A DNA stretch of 64,000 nucleotides from Apoda limacodes (lineage: Eukaryota; Arthropoda; Insecta; Lepidoptera; Limacodidae): positions 1,612,001 through 1,676,000 of the forward strand of contig OX291545.1 of the NCBI GenBank assembly GCA_946406115.1. The letters run 5' to 3'. A program made the translations under genes and the position numbers. The notes below the pieces were generated by a model. That model saw only the letters and a program-made list of their open reading frames with translations. It was not told the DNA's origin and searched no databases. Below, one piece after another: positions 22,376 to 33,290 of the stretch. The stretch's first letter is position 1; every line of letters starts with the position of its first letter.

Positions 22376-22601
22376 CTAAATTTGGTTAACGGCTTGCAAC
22401 TCTTTAATTAACTCCTCAATTATACTGATAAAGTTCGCTATAGCAAGCTTAAGTTCGTTAAAGCTCGGTTATGGTTATTCCCCCGGGAACTTTTGAATTT
22501 TTCGGGATAAAAACTATCCTATGTCCTTTCCCGGGACTCAAACTATCTCAATACCAAATTTCATCGAAATCGGTTCAGCGATTAAGCGTGAAGATACACT
22601 A
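22376..22601 (+). repeat. Family G repeat, interrupted copy
   Basis: From CTAAATTTGGTTAACGGC on, the copy reads GGGATAAAAACTATCCTATG, CCCGGGACTCAAACTATCTC and ATCGAAATCGGTTCAGCG, the best-preserved family G body in the window. Its own head (AGCTGCTCCACCCGCCCTAA) lies at about 21993-22012, on the other side of the TIR element. Confidence 0.7.
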
Positions 22602-22685
22602 TTTAAGCACTCTATAATTTAAAAGCAAAACATACCGACATTTTTTATAAACGGTAAACTGTTTATTAAGTTTTTATTTAATAAT
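22602..22685 (+). repeat. Direct repeat X, right copy
   Basis: Same sequence and orientation as 21428-21512, with shared ACATTTTTTATAAACGGTA and AACTGTTTATTAAGTTTTTA. The copies are about 1.17 kb apart. Confidence 0.8.
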
Positions 22686-25600
22686 AATTCAACAACTGAA
22701 GTTTTGATAACATAATAATTAACATACTGAATTATTGCCGAATGTAAACAATTTTTATTTAAAAGTATCATGAAAATATGTCAAGGATTAAATAAAATAT
22801 AAACATGTAGGTTTTATTTTAATGGTAGTACCTACTGTAAGTATTTTTCGCAGATAAATCCAAATAATCTGAGGTCAGGCTGATATAACGGTTTAGTCAG
22901 TCTACATTTTACTCTTCTAATTAAATATTTCCGACTTCCTCCCCGTTTTAATTTCAGCTACCGAGTAGCTGCGAATTAATTACCCGCTAAAAACGTTGTT
23001 GTTTATATTTTTTGTTTTGAACAAATGGCGCTTAAAGTAATGCTTCAGTCTAGAACGGTTTCGGGACCACAAGAGCGGAAAATTGGTACCCATTAAGCGG
23101 GTTCGGCTTATTTTTTCCATTCTCCCCTCACTTGGTAATTAAATGACAATTACCGGAATCTCAAAGAGGATAGTAGCTTTTCCGTTTTGCTTTTTTAATG
23201 CGGAATTAAATTGTAATTGTGAACTGTAATGCGAAAATCGGGTGCAATTTTGCTTTGTGGAATCTTTAATTTTACATTTTCTAAGATAAACAAGCTTTGT
23301 AAACTTTTTAAAACGTGATTAAGTTATTTGATAGTTTTTTATTATGGTTTATCTAAGTTTTATTAGAGCATAATGTATTTTCTTTCGGAATTTATCTAGA
23401 TTTTGTAATAACCGAACTGAACAAAAACTTTGTCTAAATTTCTCCACATCTTATTTGTCTTATTAGCATCTAACGTATTTCCAGTTACATTTTAACCCTT
23501 CGTATGGATTTTAGACCTTTCAACTTTTACCGCCTTCCTAAGAATTGGCTGTTCCAAAACTTGAAACTAATTTAATTGAAGATTCAATATTATTTTATAT
23601 ATTCACATACACAAATAAACCCTTCGAATTGGCAATAAAAATAAGTACCTATTACTTTATACCTACATTTCATGTCTTTTAGACACAAAAACTTTTAGAA
23701 GGAATGTAACCACGATGACTTTTGTATCACATATGTATATCTAATGTGGAATCCATTCCCTTTTTTGCCGTTGCAGTTGCATTGCAAGCAATCAAAAATT
23801 TTGTTGAATCGATGCTCTTGTGTCAGAGTACCGGCAGGCAAAGGAAGCTGAGCCGGTACGCTACAGACGACGCGGGCAGCGGGGAGAAAGTTTTCTAGAT
23901 ATAGTAATTTGTTTGTGCCAATCAGTTTTTTTACCTACGCAGAAACTATACACGTAATCGTAAATGCGTTAGTTTGTGTGTGTTAACATTATTATTCCTA
24001 AAAAATCCTAATATATTTATTATTCCTAAAAGTAAATTTACCCCGTCACAATAATAACGACAAATGTCGTTAACCTCTCACAACAAAGCATTTAATCCAA
24101 TAAAGTACAGAAAAAAGGCAATAGATAATTGAAGCAAGAAGGCTGAATAACAGACTACCGCAAGTGATTATTAACTAAAACCTTTTCATAGGCCAAGCGA
24201 ACTGCAATTTTTCTAATTTCCTTTGCGTTTTTCTTTGTTTTCTTGGAAAATGAAAGAAGCTTGTTTTTTATATTAAAGGTTTATTAAGTAGAAATCATAT
24301 TTTCAAGGAGTAAACAATTGCGACAATCCTTTATAGAAAACAACTAAACGTTAGTTATATTTTTTGCCTTGATACAGTGGAAAATTATAATAATATAATA
24401 ACCTCTACACACTCACACACACACATTTACTATAGTTATTATCAATCTATTTTAGTTATAATTATAATATATAGTTTTATATATTTGGATTTGTTTAATT
24501 TTTCATACGGAATTTTAGTTTAATTCAAACCTATGTTCTTGAATAGTTAACTTCCACAATTTTGTAGACATAATAGTATACCATTACGACAGTCATGCTT
24601 TAGGAGTGATCACAGATATTAGCAACGTCAACTTTTGCGTACCAATTTAACGGGTCACCAATCTTAGAATTTCTTCGTTTTGAAATTAACTACCCCTTAC
24701 GCAACAATAATAAAAAAAAATACAATGTATTTGTACGGTTTCCTATAGTTAAAAATTAAAATTATTTTTTTATCCAAAACAGTTACATTCCAGGTGATAT
24801 AGGTATAATAAGAAGAATGTTAAATAAATTTTACTATTCGAGATCAAGGCAGACCAAAAAGTCTAAACATACAATTATATATTTTTGGGATACATATGCG
24901 TTATCCGTAGCTTTGAGTCATACAAATTCGTGTGCGTATAATCTGTAAAGAGTGAGCCAGACCCTCATATATCATTAGGGGTCCGCAATAAATCGTGTAA
25001 AGCTGTTGAGCGGGTCCCACACAACTCATCGGTAAACTATGCACAAGTTAGGAGAAACAAATTACGCGAGTCAATAAATCTTTGGTTTCATGTTATAAAA
25101 AACATTTAAGTTTTTAGTAGTCAGTCGTTAAAATTAATCGGAATTTGCAAACGCTTAAACCAAAAATTCATTTGTTTATCAGGTCTGGGTCTGTTTTGTA
25201 TACCACTAGCTTTTTCCCATGGCTGTCCCCGTGACAAATTTAGTTAATTTAGTTATCACCTTGAAATATTGGTAATTTTTTTTTTATTCGATGAGTGGTT
25301 TTGTAAATTACCTCCTACATTTAAACTTTTAAACTTAATCCTTTATCATTAGTATGAAATGGAAATGGAATACGACGTAAAATATATATCGATAATTAAT
25401 TAAAAAAGCTTAAACCTCATACAAGATTTTTGGTTTTATGTTTTTATATAATATGGTATTATTGATATTGTAATATTTACTACGGTCAACTTACCGGAGT
25501 ACGTCCTTTAATTTTTTTTACATCCTACTCGTTTTTAAATTTAATTTCAAAATTCAACTTTAAATTCTCTTTATTTCTCAAAAATAGGATCATATTACTT

Positions 25601-26496
25601 TTTTGAGGTCAATAAAATATAAATTACTAGTAATTTTTATTTATTAAGTACAAGTTACTATTTGGCAACATTTATACGCTATGCAATAACTTCAAATTCA
25701 CAAATATTTACTCATTATTTATCTACCTTAAGGCTGCGGTATAGGCTAGACTGCGAATATACGCCGTTTTTGTGCAAATTTTGTGGCTAAACTATAGCAT
25801 CTAAAGGATTGAAAAAAATATATGTTATAAAACTTGCTTTTGTTTAGTTCATTACCTTACTGAATGATTTTCATTTATTTTATTTAATGCAATAAAAAAT
25901 CTGGAAGTGACCATTGTTTCAACACTTGTGCAAATTTTTAAAGCGTGTTATGCATTTGCTAGTTATGAAAAGTGGTTAAATAATTAGAATAGCTTGTTAT
26001 CTAGTGCATTGATTGTAAGTTGTAGCAAAAAGTCCAAAAATATGACTAAAAAACGGATGTAACGTTAAATTCCATACAAAAATTTAAAAATGTCAAGGCG
26101 TCATCACGGTATAAATTACTTAAGAAGTATATAATATATATATCTCATAGTAATGTATATGACATTATCTAATGATTATTAGTGCATTTACATTCACAAC
26201 GTTAGAATTACAGAAATAAGGATTCTAGCCTATATCGCCCTCTTAAGTAATTTTAAGATACAAGGCAATTATATGTATTATTAGGTACTTATTTAGTTTG
26301 TTATGATATAGGTATGCAAAACACATCATAAACAAATAGGACAATTTTCATAAAGCATGTCCAACCATTTTTTTATTATTCCAGGTCAGATGTTTCATCA
26401 GTGGGTATTACTCGAACATATTAATTAAATGTAAATATAAAAAATCGTTTTTAATATTCTGGAAAAATAAATATTTTTAGACATTACACACAGCGC
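22686..26496. other. Long stretch with no gene seen
   Basis: This is the longest featureless stretch of the window. It is AT-rich, with moderately GC-richer, apparently single-copy patches at 23035-23170 and 23810-23890. A family G scrap (CCATGGCTGTCCCCGTGAC) lies near 25220. No exon-like reading frame, RNA gene or structured repeat was recognised. Confidence 0.5.
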
Positions 26497-26690
26497 CGTC
26501 TGGCCCTAACGTAAGCGAAGCTTGTGTTATGGATACCAGACAACGGATACAAATACATATATATTACTTTTTTTGTAAATACATACATTACATAAATTCA
26601 CCCACACTCATGACAAACATAAATGTGCGGGAATCGAACCTACGTCCTCTGCACGGCTGCCGGCCATACCACCTACTAGGCTGCGAGGGA
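26497..26690 (-). mobile_element. tRNA-derived SINE, family F, copy 2
   Basis: On the minus strand the head is CTCGCAGCCTAGTAGGTGGT, with the B box GTAGGTTCGATTCCCGCAC. After the head come TTTATGTTTGTCATGAGTGT and a tail, CCATAACACAAGCTTCGCTT. This is the best-preserved member of the family here. The 72-codon plus-strand frame at 26529-26747 is only its antisense. Confidence 0.75.
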
Positions 26691-26754
26691 GAGGGAGAGG
26701 AAGAGAGTAATCGCGTAGTAAAATGTGTGCAATATAAAATATTATAATACCTAC

Positions 26755-26885
26755 CACTTATAGTTATTCTAAACCGGCAGACTTGTATGATAGCATTGTG
26801 AGTGCATAAAGCATTAAAAGTCTTTGATCTTCGCCTACCCCTTTGAGAAACAGGCGTGATATTATGTATCTATGCATACATGTTA
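26755..26885 (+). repeat. SINE tail fragment
   Basis: The segment GATCTTCGCCTACCCCTTTG followed by AGAAACAGGCGTGATATTAT and a TATGTATCTATGCATACATG run matches the 3' end of a common lepidopteran SINE as I recall it. No tRNA-like head is attached. Confidence 0.5.
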
Positions 26886-27066
26886 CCTTGTAATGTTAAT
26901 CCAAATCCTTTAATGCAAGTTACAGCCAGTTAAGTTCGTTATGACGTTTAATTACAGTCTCAGTGTAATTTTGGAGATAAGTCTGCCTTAATTAAGACTC
27001 CGTACGCTAGTTAATCAAATTCAGCTGCACGTGGTGGAGTGTCTTGATTACACAATCTGACTCGGG

Positions 27067-27078
27067 AGTGACGTCACT
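27067..27078. promoter_or_regulatory. Perfect CRE palindrome in a motif-rich patch
   Basis: AGTGACGTCACT is a perfect 12-bp palindrome containing the full cyclic-AMP response element TGACGTCA. An E-box (CACGTG) inside GCTGCACGTGGTGG lies near 27033. The surrounding 26990-27135 stretch looks single-copy. Regulatory function is inferred from motifs only. Confidence 0.3.
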
Positions 27079-27204
27079 ATCTTAACTAGCCGAGTTACAA
27101 CTCAAGACAGGAGTAATTTTACTGTAATTAAGAGTTTCAGTGTGCAAACGAGCTGTTAGACTCGATACAAAATAAATACGAGTTGCTGATTTTTTTTATT
27201 ATTA

Positions 27205-27428
27205 ATGTAAACATTGTTAAGCAGGTACTATCTGAACTGAAGGGCGTGGGTTCAATTCCCGCACAGAGCCAACCTTTAGAAATTTGGGTTTGATTTGAAT
27301 CTGAGTATTTTCTATGTCTCATATGCATGTATTTTACTATAGAAAAGCGTTTAAGTATTTGTATCCGTCGTCTGGTATTCATTGCTTGCTAGCTTGTACA
27401 CTTTGCTTTATTATTAACAGATGGCACC
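27205..27428 (+). mobile_element. tRNA-derived SINE, family F, copy 3
   Basis: The head ends with the B box GTGGGTTCAATTCCCGCAC. The body has TTTTCTATGTCTCATATGCA and the tail CTAGCTTGTACACTTTGC. It lies about 500 bases from copy 2 and in the opposite orientation, so the two form a widely spaced inverted pair. Confidence 0.7.
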
Positions 27429-27438
27429 TTGATATAAT

Positions 27439-27666
27439 GTCTAGTTATAAATAAATATAGATAAAGATAATAAGATATATAGATTTAGATAAATATAGAT
27501 TAAGTTATAACTAGGTCTAGTTATAAATAAATATAGATAAAGATAATAAGATATATAGATTTAGATAAATATCGATTAAGTTATAACTATGTCTAGTTAT
27601 AAATAAATATAGATAAAGATAATAAGATATATAGATAAAGATAAATATAGATTAAGTTATAACTAT
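27439..27666. repeat. Minisatellite, three units of 76 bp
   Basis: Units occupy 27439-27514, 27515-27590 and 27591-27666. Each starts GTCTAGTTATAAATAAATAT and ends TTAAGTTATAACTAG or TAACTAT. Only a few substitutions separate the units, so the expansion is recent. Composition is almost wholly A and T, with GATA-rich spacing. It is non-coding. Confidence 0.95.
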
Positions 27667-28285
27667 GTTAACATGTTTTCATGACGAATACTGGCAAAAC
27701 TATTTTAACAGAGCTAATAAATGTTTTGGTACTTTCTGAGACCTAAAAACCAACAAACTTGATGATATTTCTGCGGAGTAGAATTTTCCAGCATTGGCAA
27801 TTTTTGGCAACAAATGACGCCTTATCACGTAAAATATTTTAATTTAGTAATCAATTTTAATTACATGTAATTTGAACAAAAGTAAAATAGTAAAAACATC
27901 GTCAAAATGTTAATTAAGTTTTAAGTAACACGTAACAAATTTCAATTAAAATTTAACTTGGACTATTTTCTCTCTCTTCTCTCTTAAATATCAGCAATAT
28001 TATTTTTTTTCTCATCAAAGCGGAAATGTGTATCCATCAAAAATGTATCGACCATTATTAATATACCCCTGTTTATCACTAAAGGATGCGGTTCAAGGGA
28101 ATTTATATTTTATAGCAGAATTTTTAGATCGGCCAATAAATTTCCGATGCGTAGTACATAAAGTGTACCGAAATTAGCATAAACGGCTTATCGAATGGAC
28201 CAAACATAAATATTGAAAATTTTATGTTTTACACGATACGATCTGGATTCGAAAACAAAATATTTGCAAATAGTATATGCGTACG

Positions 28286-28335
28286 AGTCACTGGTTTCCA
28301 GGTAGGTACTGGTCACTGGTTTCCAGGTAGGTACT
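28286..28335. repeat. 25-bp tandem duplication
   Basis: Two adjacent 25-bp units differ only at the first base. Each contains GTCACTGGTTTCCAGGTAGG. This is a young local duplication. Confidence 0.9.
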
Positions 28336-31300
28336 GTACCAACAAATGGAACACTAAAAAGAAATCCTAGTGGTGTCTATTTGTCTATCTCGATGTCTGG
28401 GCTTGGTTTTTTTCAGCAACTGCAAATGTTATTGACTTAGTACAGTTGTGGAAGGTGCTTGCCCGCATTCAATAAAATAAAATTTGATAATAGTAATAAT
28501 ATACTATTACGGCACATATCCCCAAAGAGCTAGTCGGAGGTGCGCCCGTAACATCCACATTTTAACTATGATATTTTGTCCCGCAAACGTGATAGATGGT
28601 GAGAGCCTATCGCCGCCGTGCTAGGCACAAACCACAGACGTGACCTCTATGCTATTAACAAATTATAACAATATTTGTTGCCCCTTACCGAAAATCGAAC
28701 CTCGTTTTTTCTCATCTTACATTATTACCTTAAATCCCTTAGTTAACAATATTAACACAATTACAAACACAATAGTTAAATTCAACTAACAAAAAGAAAT
28801 CGGTTATGGTACTTATAGTGCAGTCAAATAAAATATATTTTTAGGCTAAAAAACATCAGTTGGTAGAGTTTTTAAATTAGGTGTGCATGCTCATTAAGAC
28901 CTGTTGAACATACTAAAAGTCCCCAACAATAGCTGTAGCGCTCGCACCGCCATCTTGAATCATAGACCTACTATTAGTTTTTTCTTATATCCCGGCAATA
29001 ATTGCTTATACGAAAAAAATGTATATGCTAAAATTATAGCTTATTAAATATCCTACACAAAGCCTCATACATATTATAATTGTATTTCTAGTATTTTAGC
29101 TGTAATCCGGTGTCAAAGAGGAAAAATATTTATTTTTTTGCTGTTCATGCGCCGTTTGTTTTCTCCAAAATTTTTCAAATATTTTTTTAGACTTATTCCG
29201 TGAAACCAACAAGAAGGAGAGAGAAACAGGCGAGAAAGAGAGAAAAAGGTAAGGGGAGGGAAGAGGCAAATGCATTTTGTGTCATGATGAGTATGGCTGG
29301 ATCGGAACGTGTTTTGGGGCCACTTACTCCCAAGTGCCACAAAATTACCACGACCAGCTGTCAATACCGAATGGCCATGACCAGCCATCAGTTGATCATC
29401 ATCTTGTAGGTATGCCTCACTTCCCATAAAGACTTAGGCAACTTATTCCGATTTACGGGACTCTGTATGTAAATGAAAATAGTAAGCAAGCACCGTTTAT
29501 AGTACTGCAATACTAACATTGGCAAAGATCTCTTCATAATGATTGACACACTCAAATTTAACATTATAGCTCTAAAGACAGCTGTTCTCCACTTAGCCGT
29601 TAATGACAGCAATGACAATACTTGACACAGCGCGTTTACAGAACGTAAGCCTAAGTTTGGTACAAATGCTAGACGGATTTTGCTTTGACCTTCTTCTCTT
29701 TATTATGGACTCCCATCCGGCAAAGGCCCTGCGAAAAGTCTGGTAACTCGGACAAATTCAAGATAGCCCTTAAAAGCTTGTCAGCTTATAGCATCTAGAC
29801 CGTATCTTCGCTCTCATTAAATCTCACGACGAATTGACGTGGCCATCGAATATCTTACCAGTCACTAAGTTAAGCTACTATCAGCGAGTGCTCTAAACAA
29901 GCGTTCACCGGTGCCCGAGGACATAAGTTACTAATAAGAGAGCCTAACGCCGCACGACGACAACGTTACAATTATCCTTCTGACAAGGACAAGCTCCATT
30001 ATAACTCCTTCTACAAAAGTGTTAAGGAGGCTACAGATGTAGTTTAGTAGTCACTAAAACCCTGATCGAAAGGATCTAGTGCGGCCTCCAGGCTAATAGG
30101 AGCTATAAAGCTATTGAAATCGATACCCTGAGCACCATGCGTCCCTTTAAACGTCTTAAGTAATCCTTGCGTTTGACGACGACTCAAAGGAGGACTGCTT
30201 AGAAAAAACTTAAAGTCGTAATACTTGCTAAGCACTAAACCAACAGAGGCCAATCATGTCAGCGAGGTTGACAGAGAGGTCAAAAGGAGATGCACTCTCC
30301 CGCCGGGCGTCGCTTAAATCTCTACCTCCTGTCCTCATTGTAGATTACGTTCTGCAGGCTATCAAAATCAAGGATATCCCGATTGTTATATTAATAAGTA
30401 TTTTTAATGAGGCGATATAGAGCAATATTTTTTCCTGGCGTTTAGTTAGTTTATTTTCATTTTCATTAGTTAGGGTTAAAACGTCCTGTGCCCTCGTCGT
30501 ATAGATCATTTAGTTTACTTACGGTTAGTTTTCTAGTTTACTAACTACCACGGTTACGTAATTTCATCGACACTATAGACCTCTTCACCAAGGTTATTTC
30601 GGCCTTAGGGCAAAAGGGGCTCTGCATTACTGGTTTCACGGAGCACATGTATACATACTACAGGAGCGCCATTTTTCGAAGTGGCACGAAAGCGTTCGAT
30701 AAATACTGGCACAACGGTTTTCAAGCTGTTAAATTTATAAGCAGTTCCAATATACACTGAGATCGCTCTAACATGGTTTTAATTTTAAGCACTTGCTAAT
30801 AGTAGCTTGCGAGTGACTGGTGGGTGACAGATTTGATGACCATATCAATATTACAGATCTAATGAGAAACAGGGATGAGATCTAGTTGTGGTAAGCTGAT
30901 TCTTTTAAGAGCTTTTTTGAATTTTTCCCATTTTATTACAATCTATGTCGCAGCGGCTTCGTCGGCCTGGGTTACCTGGAGATAATAACCAAGACATTAT
31001 AAAGACAAAGTTCATCCAGTACGTCTACGGAGCGCAGATGCGCTATGTCGAGTATGGCCAGCCTATGGTTGTCAAGTTTCTAGCAGTCATAATGTTAAAA
31101 TTGAGTTTGTTTATCAGTCTGTCGAGGACCTTGCTTTTGCCCTAATAAGCTCCCAGGATAAGTGGTCTTTATCGGAATCAAATGCGATCGTGGTCGGCTG
31201 ATGGGTATTCGGTCTTGGCTATTTGCTATTCTTACACCAAGCGGACCCGAAAGACGTTCTACCCTGCTATACACATCATGACGCACGATGCGTCTGCCCC

Positions 31301-32219
31301 TTCATTTTCTCCTTCCTTCTCTTTCTCTCTTATTCTCACCGCCTCTGTCCGTCTTTTTTCACTAGGCAGTGAAACGGAATTAGTTTTTGAAAATATATTT
31401 GAACGATTTTAGAGTAAGCAGAAACAAAACTGTAAATTGACAGCAAAAAAAATGAAAAAAAATGCTTTCCAATGTTGGATTTGGCTTAAGTATTGGAGAT
31501 ACATAAACAATATACCTTTCTTAGCTTCTGTTATAGGCAATTCAATAAGCTACAGATTTTGTACAAACAATTTTACCACATTAATAACTATTGCCGAGAT
31601 ATAAGCAAAAGACTAAAAAGGGTACCTTTTTTCCAAAATGGCGGCGCGAGCGCAACAGGTATCGATGGGGGCTTTTAGGATGTTTAATGGGAAGTTGTGA
31701 TGATCATATAGACAAAAATTCAAAACTGTACAAATCAATGTTTTTTCATTTTCTAATTTGATTGGACTATTAAGCTTTATTAAAAATGATCATGTCATGC
31801 ACCAATATTTTCCTGACACCAAAAAAAAAATTAAATTAACATAAAAAGTAACGAAAAACGAACATGTCGTTGAGGTTAAAAGTCCTTTTTACAGAGGCTC
31901 GTTGTTTACTGGAAACGTCTTGTCAGTAATATTATTTATTAGTAAAGTTGTTACTTTGTGTACGCTAGCTTTGTTCTTCGATGTTAAGGAAAATAATATC
32001 GGAGGAATAATGTCGTGACTTCTAAGTTTTATAATATTTCATATGAATACATTATTTTCTCATCGTCCACGTTGCCTGTATGGGGTTATAATTTTCTTTG
32101 ATTATTTGTTTACATTTTTTTAACTCACATTTCAGAGCATTTATTTGCTATTTGGATACAAAAATAAACTTTTCTTTTCAATCGGTGCATAATCAAGTAT
32201 GTTTGAATATATAAGGTTA
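28336..32219. other. Unassigned sequence of mixed composition
   Basis: No gene is called. Short frames at 29113-29427 (minus; contains GHGHSVLTAGRGNFVALG, then a GTAAGT donor-like site), 30044-30253 (minus) and 30945-31145 (plus; MSQRLRRPGLPGDN) are more complex than background. They match nothing I recognise. The stretch 29640-30350 is richer in G+C and could be a decayed transposon, with an open run containing GHKLLIREPNAARRQRY at about 29920. AAGATGGCGGTGCGAGCGC-like sequences occur at about 28940 (minus) and 31635 (plus). Confidence 0.35.
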
Positions 32220-32455
32220 CGGTTTTAATTCCTAAAACGGGGTAACCAGTGACTAGATATACATCATAATTTGGGGGACAGTCTCTTTTTACCAACCACA
32301 TTAGTCTTGCGTGACAGGGGGTGAGCCTATCCGCGCAACATTGCTTCTAATGCAGTGCATCTAGACCAAGGTGGCTTCATATATGCCCTATAAGTCGTAT
32401 ATCATCATCATTATAGTAATAGGCGGTAAAATAAAAGACCTAGGATCATGAATTT
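32220..32455 (+). repeat. Dispersed repeat, family J, copy 2
   Basis: Blocks run in order: AACGGGGTAACCAGTGACTA, ACATCATAATTTGG, CTCTTTTTACCAACCACATT, AGTCTTGCGTGACAGG, and TAATAGGCGGTAAAATAAAA. The last block is shared with 44895-45055 (TAATAGGCGGTATAATAAAA). It is non-coding. Confidence 0.6.
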
Positions 32456-32647
32456 AAAATAAAGTACTAATTTGAACTTTCAAGGTTAGCAATTGTGGTT
32501 AAGTCGAATCCGACATTTCTCGCACGCAAAGCGCTCGAAATACTTCGAGTGGACCAGACTGAGCACCGACTGGTTCGAGTGGTGATAGTGAGAATACAGC
32601 AAACGAATAATTAAGACGATGTTCGAAATTTTATAGTGTCTTCTAGA

Positions 32648-32748
32648 TAATCTCTAATTCGAAATTATCTCGGATGAAGTGAGAATAAGGTCCCAGGGAT
32701 AGAATAATGTGCTCCCTAGTACAAGACTTCATTTCGAAATTAGAGATT
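32648..32748. repeat. Short inverted repeat
   Basis: TAATCTCTAATTCGAAATT at the left and ACTTCATTTCGAAATTAGAG at the right are near reverse complements, and an ATGAAGT/ACTTCAT pair extends the inner side. The arms enclose about 55 bases. It could be a hairpin or a small foldback remnant. Confidence 0.5.
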
Positions 32749-32914
32749 CGCACGAAAGAAATAAAATTGTAGTTTCTAAGTTGTCTCTATTACCTTAAAT
32801 TATACAAATAATAATACCGTAAGGCTGGAGTCTCGTTGGATTCGGCATTTAATTTTTGTCATAATCAGCGATGATTTCAAATATTTTTTAATAATTTATT
32901 ATTAATAAAGTAGT

Positions 32915-33290
32915 TTAAAAACCATTAAATTTTAATAACATCACACAGATACTTGTGTAGAAGCAAGGGGAATCTGCAGAATGTGGGATTGCAAGCAAAA
33001 ACTTTGACGAAAATCGTAATGAGCTGTGATACTCAAAAAGATCCTTAAGGTAGGCTGGAGTTGATGGACTGAACAATACAGAGTAGAAGAATGTGAGCAT
33101 TCCTGCGAGAACGGATAAGAAGTTGAGAACGGCATACAGATATATGGTCATCGCAAACCAAATATGAACCTTGTACTGAGATTTTGAAGGCGTTCAAGCT
33201 TGTCTAGCTGCTCTTGAGTGACATTAGGGTAGCTTGCGTCGGCATAGTCCAAAATAGGAAACAATAGTGATTGTGCCAAAGAAATTTTAG
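32915..33290 (-). mobile_element. LINE reverse-transcriptase C-terminal fragment
   Basis: The minus strand reads QSLLFPILDYADASYPNVTQ, then EQLDKLERLQNLSTRFIFGL. After a frameshift it reads LLYCVLFSPSTPAYLKDL-like text and FEYHSSLRFSSKFLLAIPHS. These are the post-catalytic blocks of Jockey/CR1-group elements (PILDYAD, LERLQN, RFIFGLR, NPSTPAYLKERFE). Frameshifts are present, and neither the catalytic core nor a 3' tail is seen. It may belong to the same lineage as the fragment at 1040-1660. Confidence 0.8.

Noticed and set aside
26625..26690. tRNA genes at 4240, 20932, 26690, 27250 and 49912
   Set aside because: A- and B-box-like sequences are present, but no complete cloverleaf with acceptor stem can be formed, and each is followed by a conserved SINE body.
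32915..33151. Minus-strand hydrophobic frame that looks at first like a membrane protein such as succinate dehydrogenase subunit C
   Set aside because: Adjacent sequence on the same strand reads PILDYAD, LERLQN and RFIFGL, and the frame itself contains SPSTPAYLKDLFEYHSSLR. These are LINE reverse-transcriptase C-terminal blocks.
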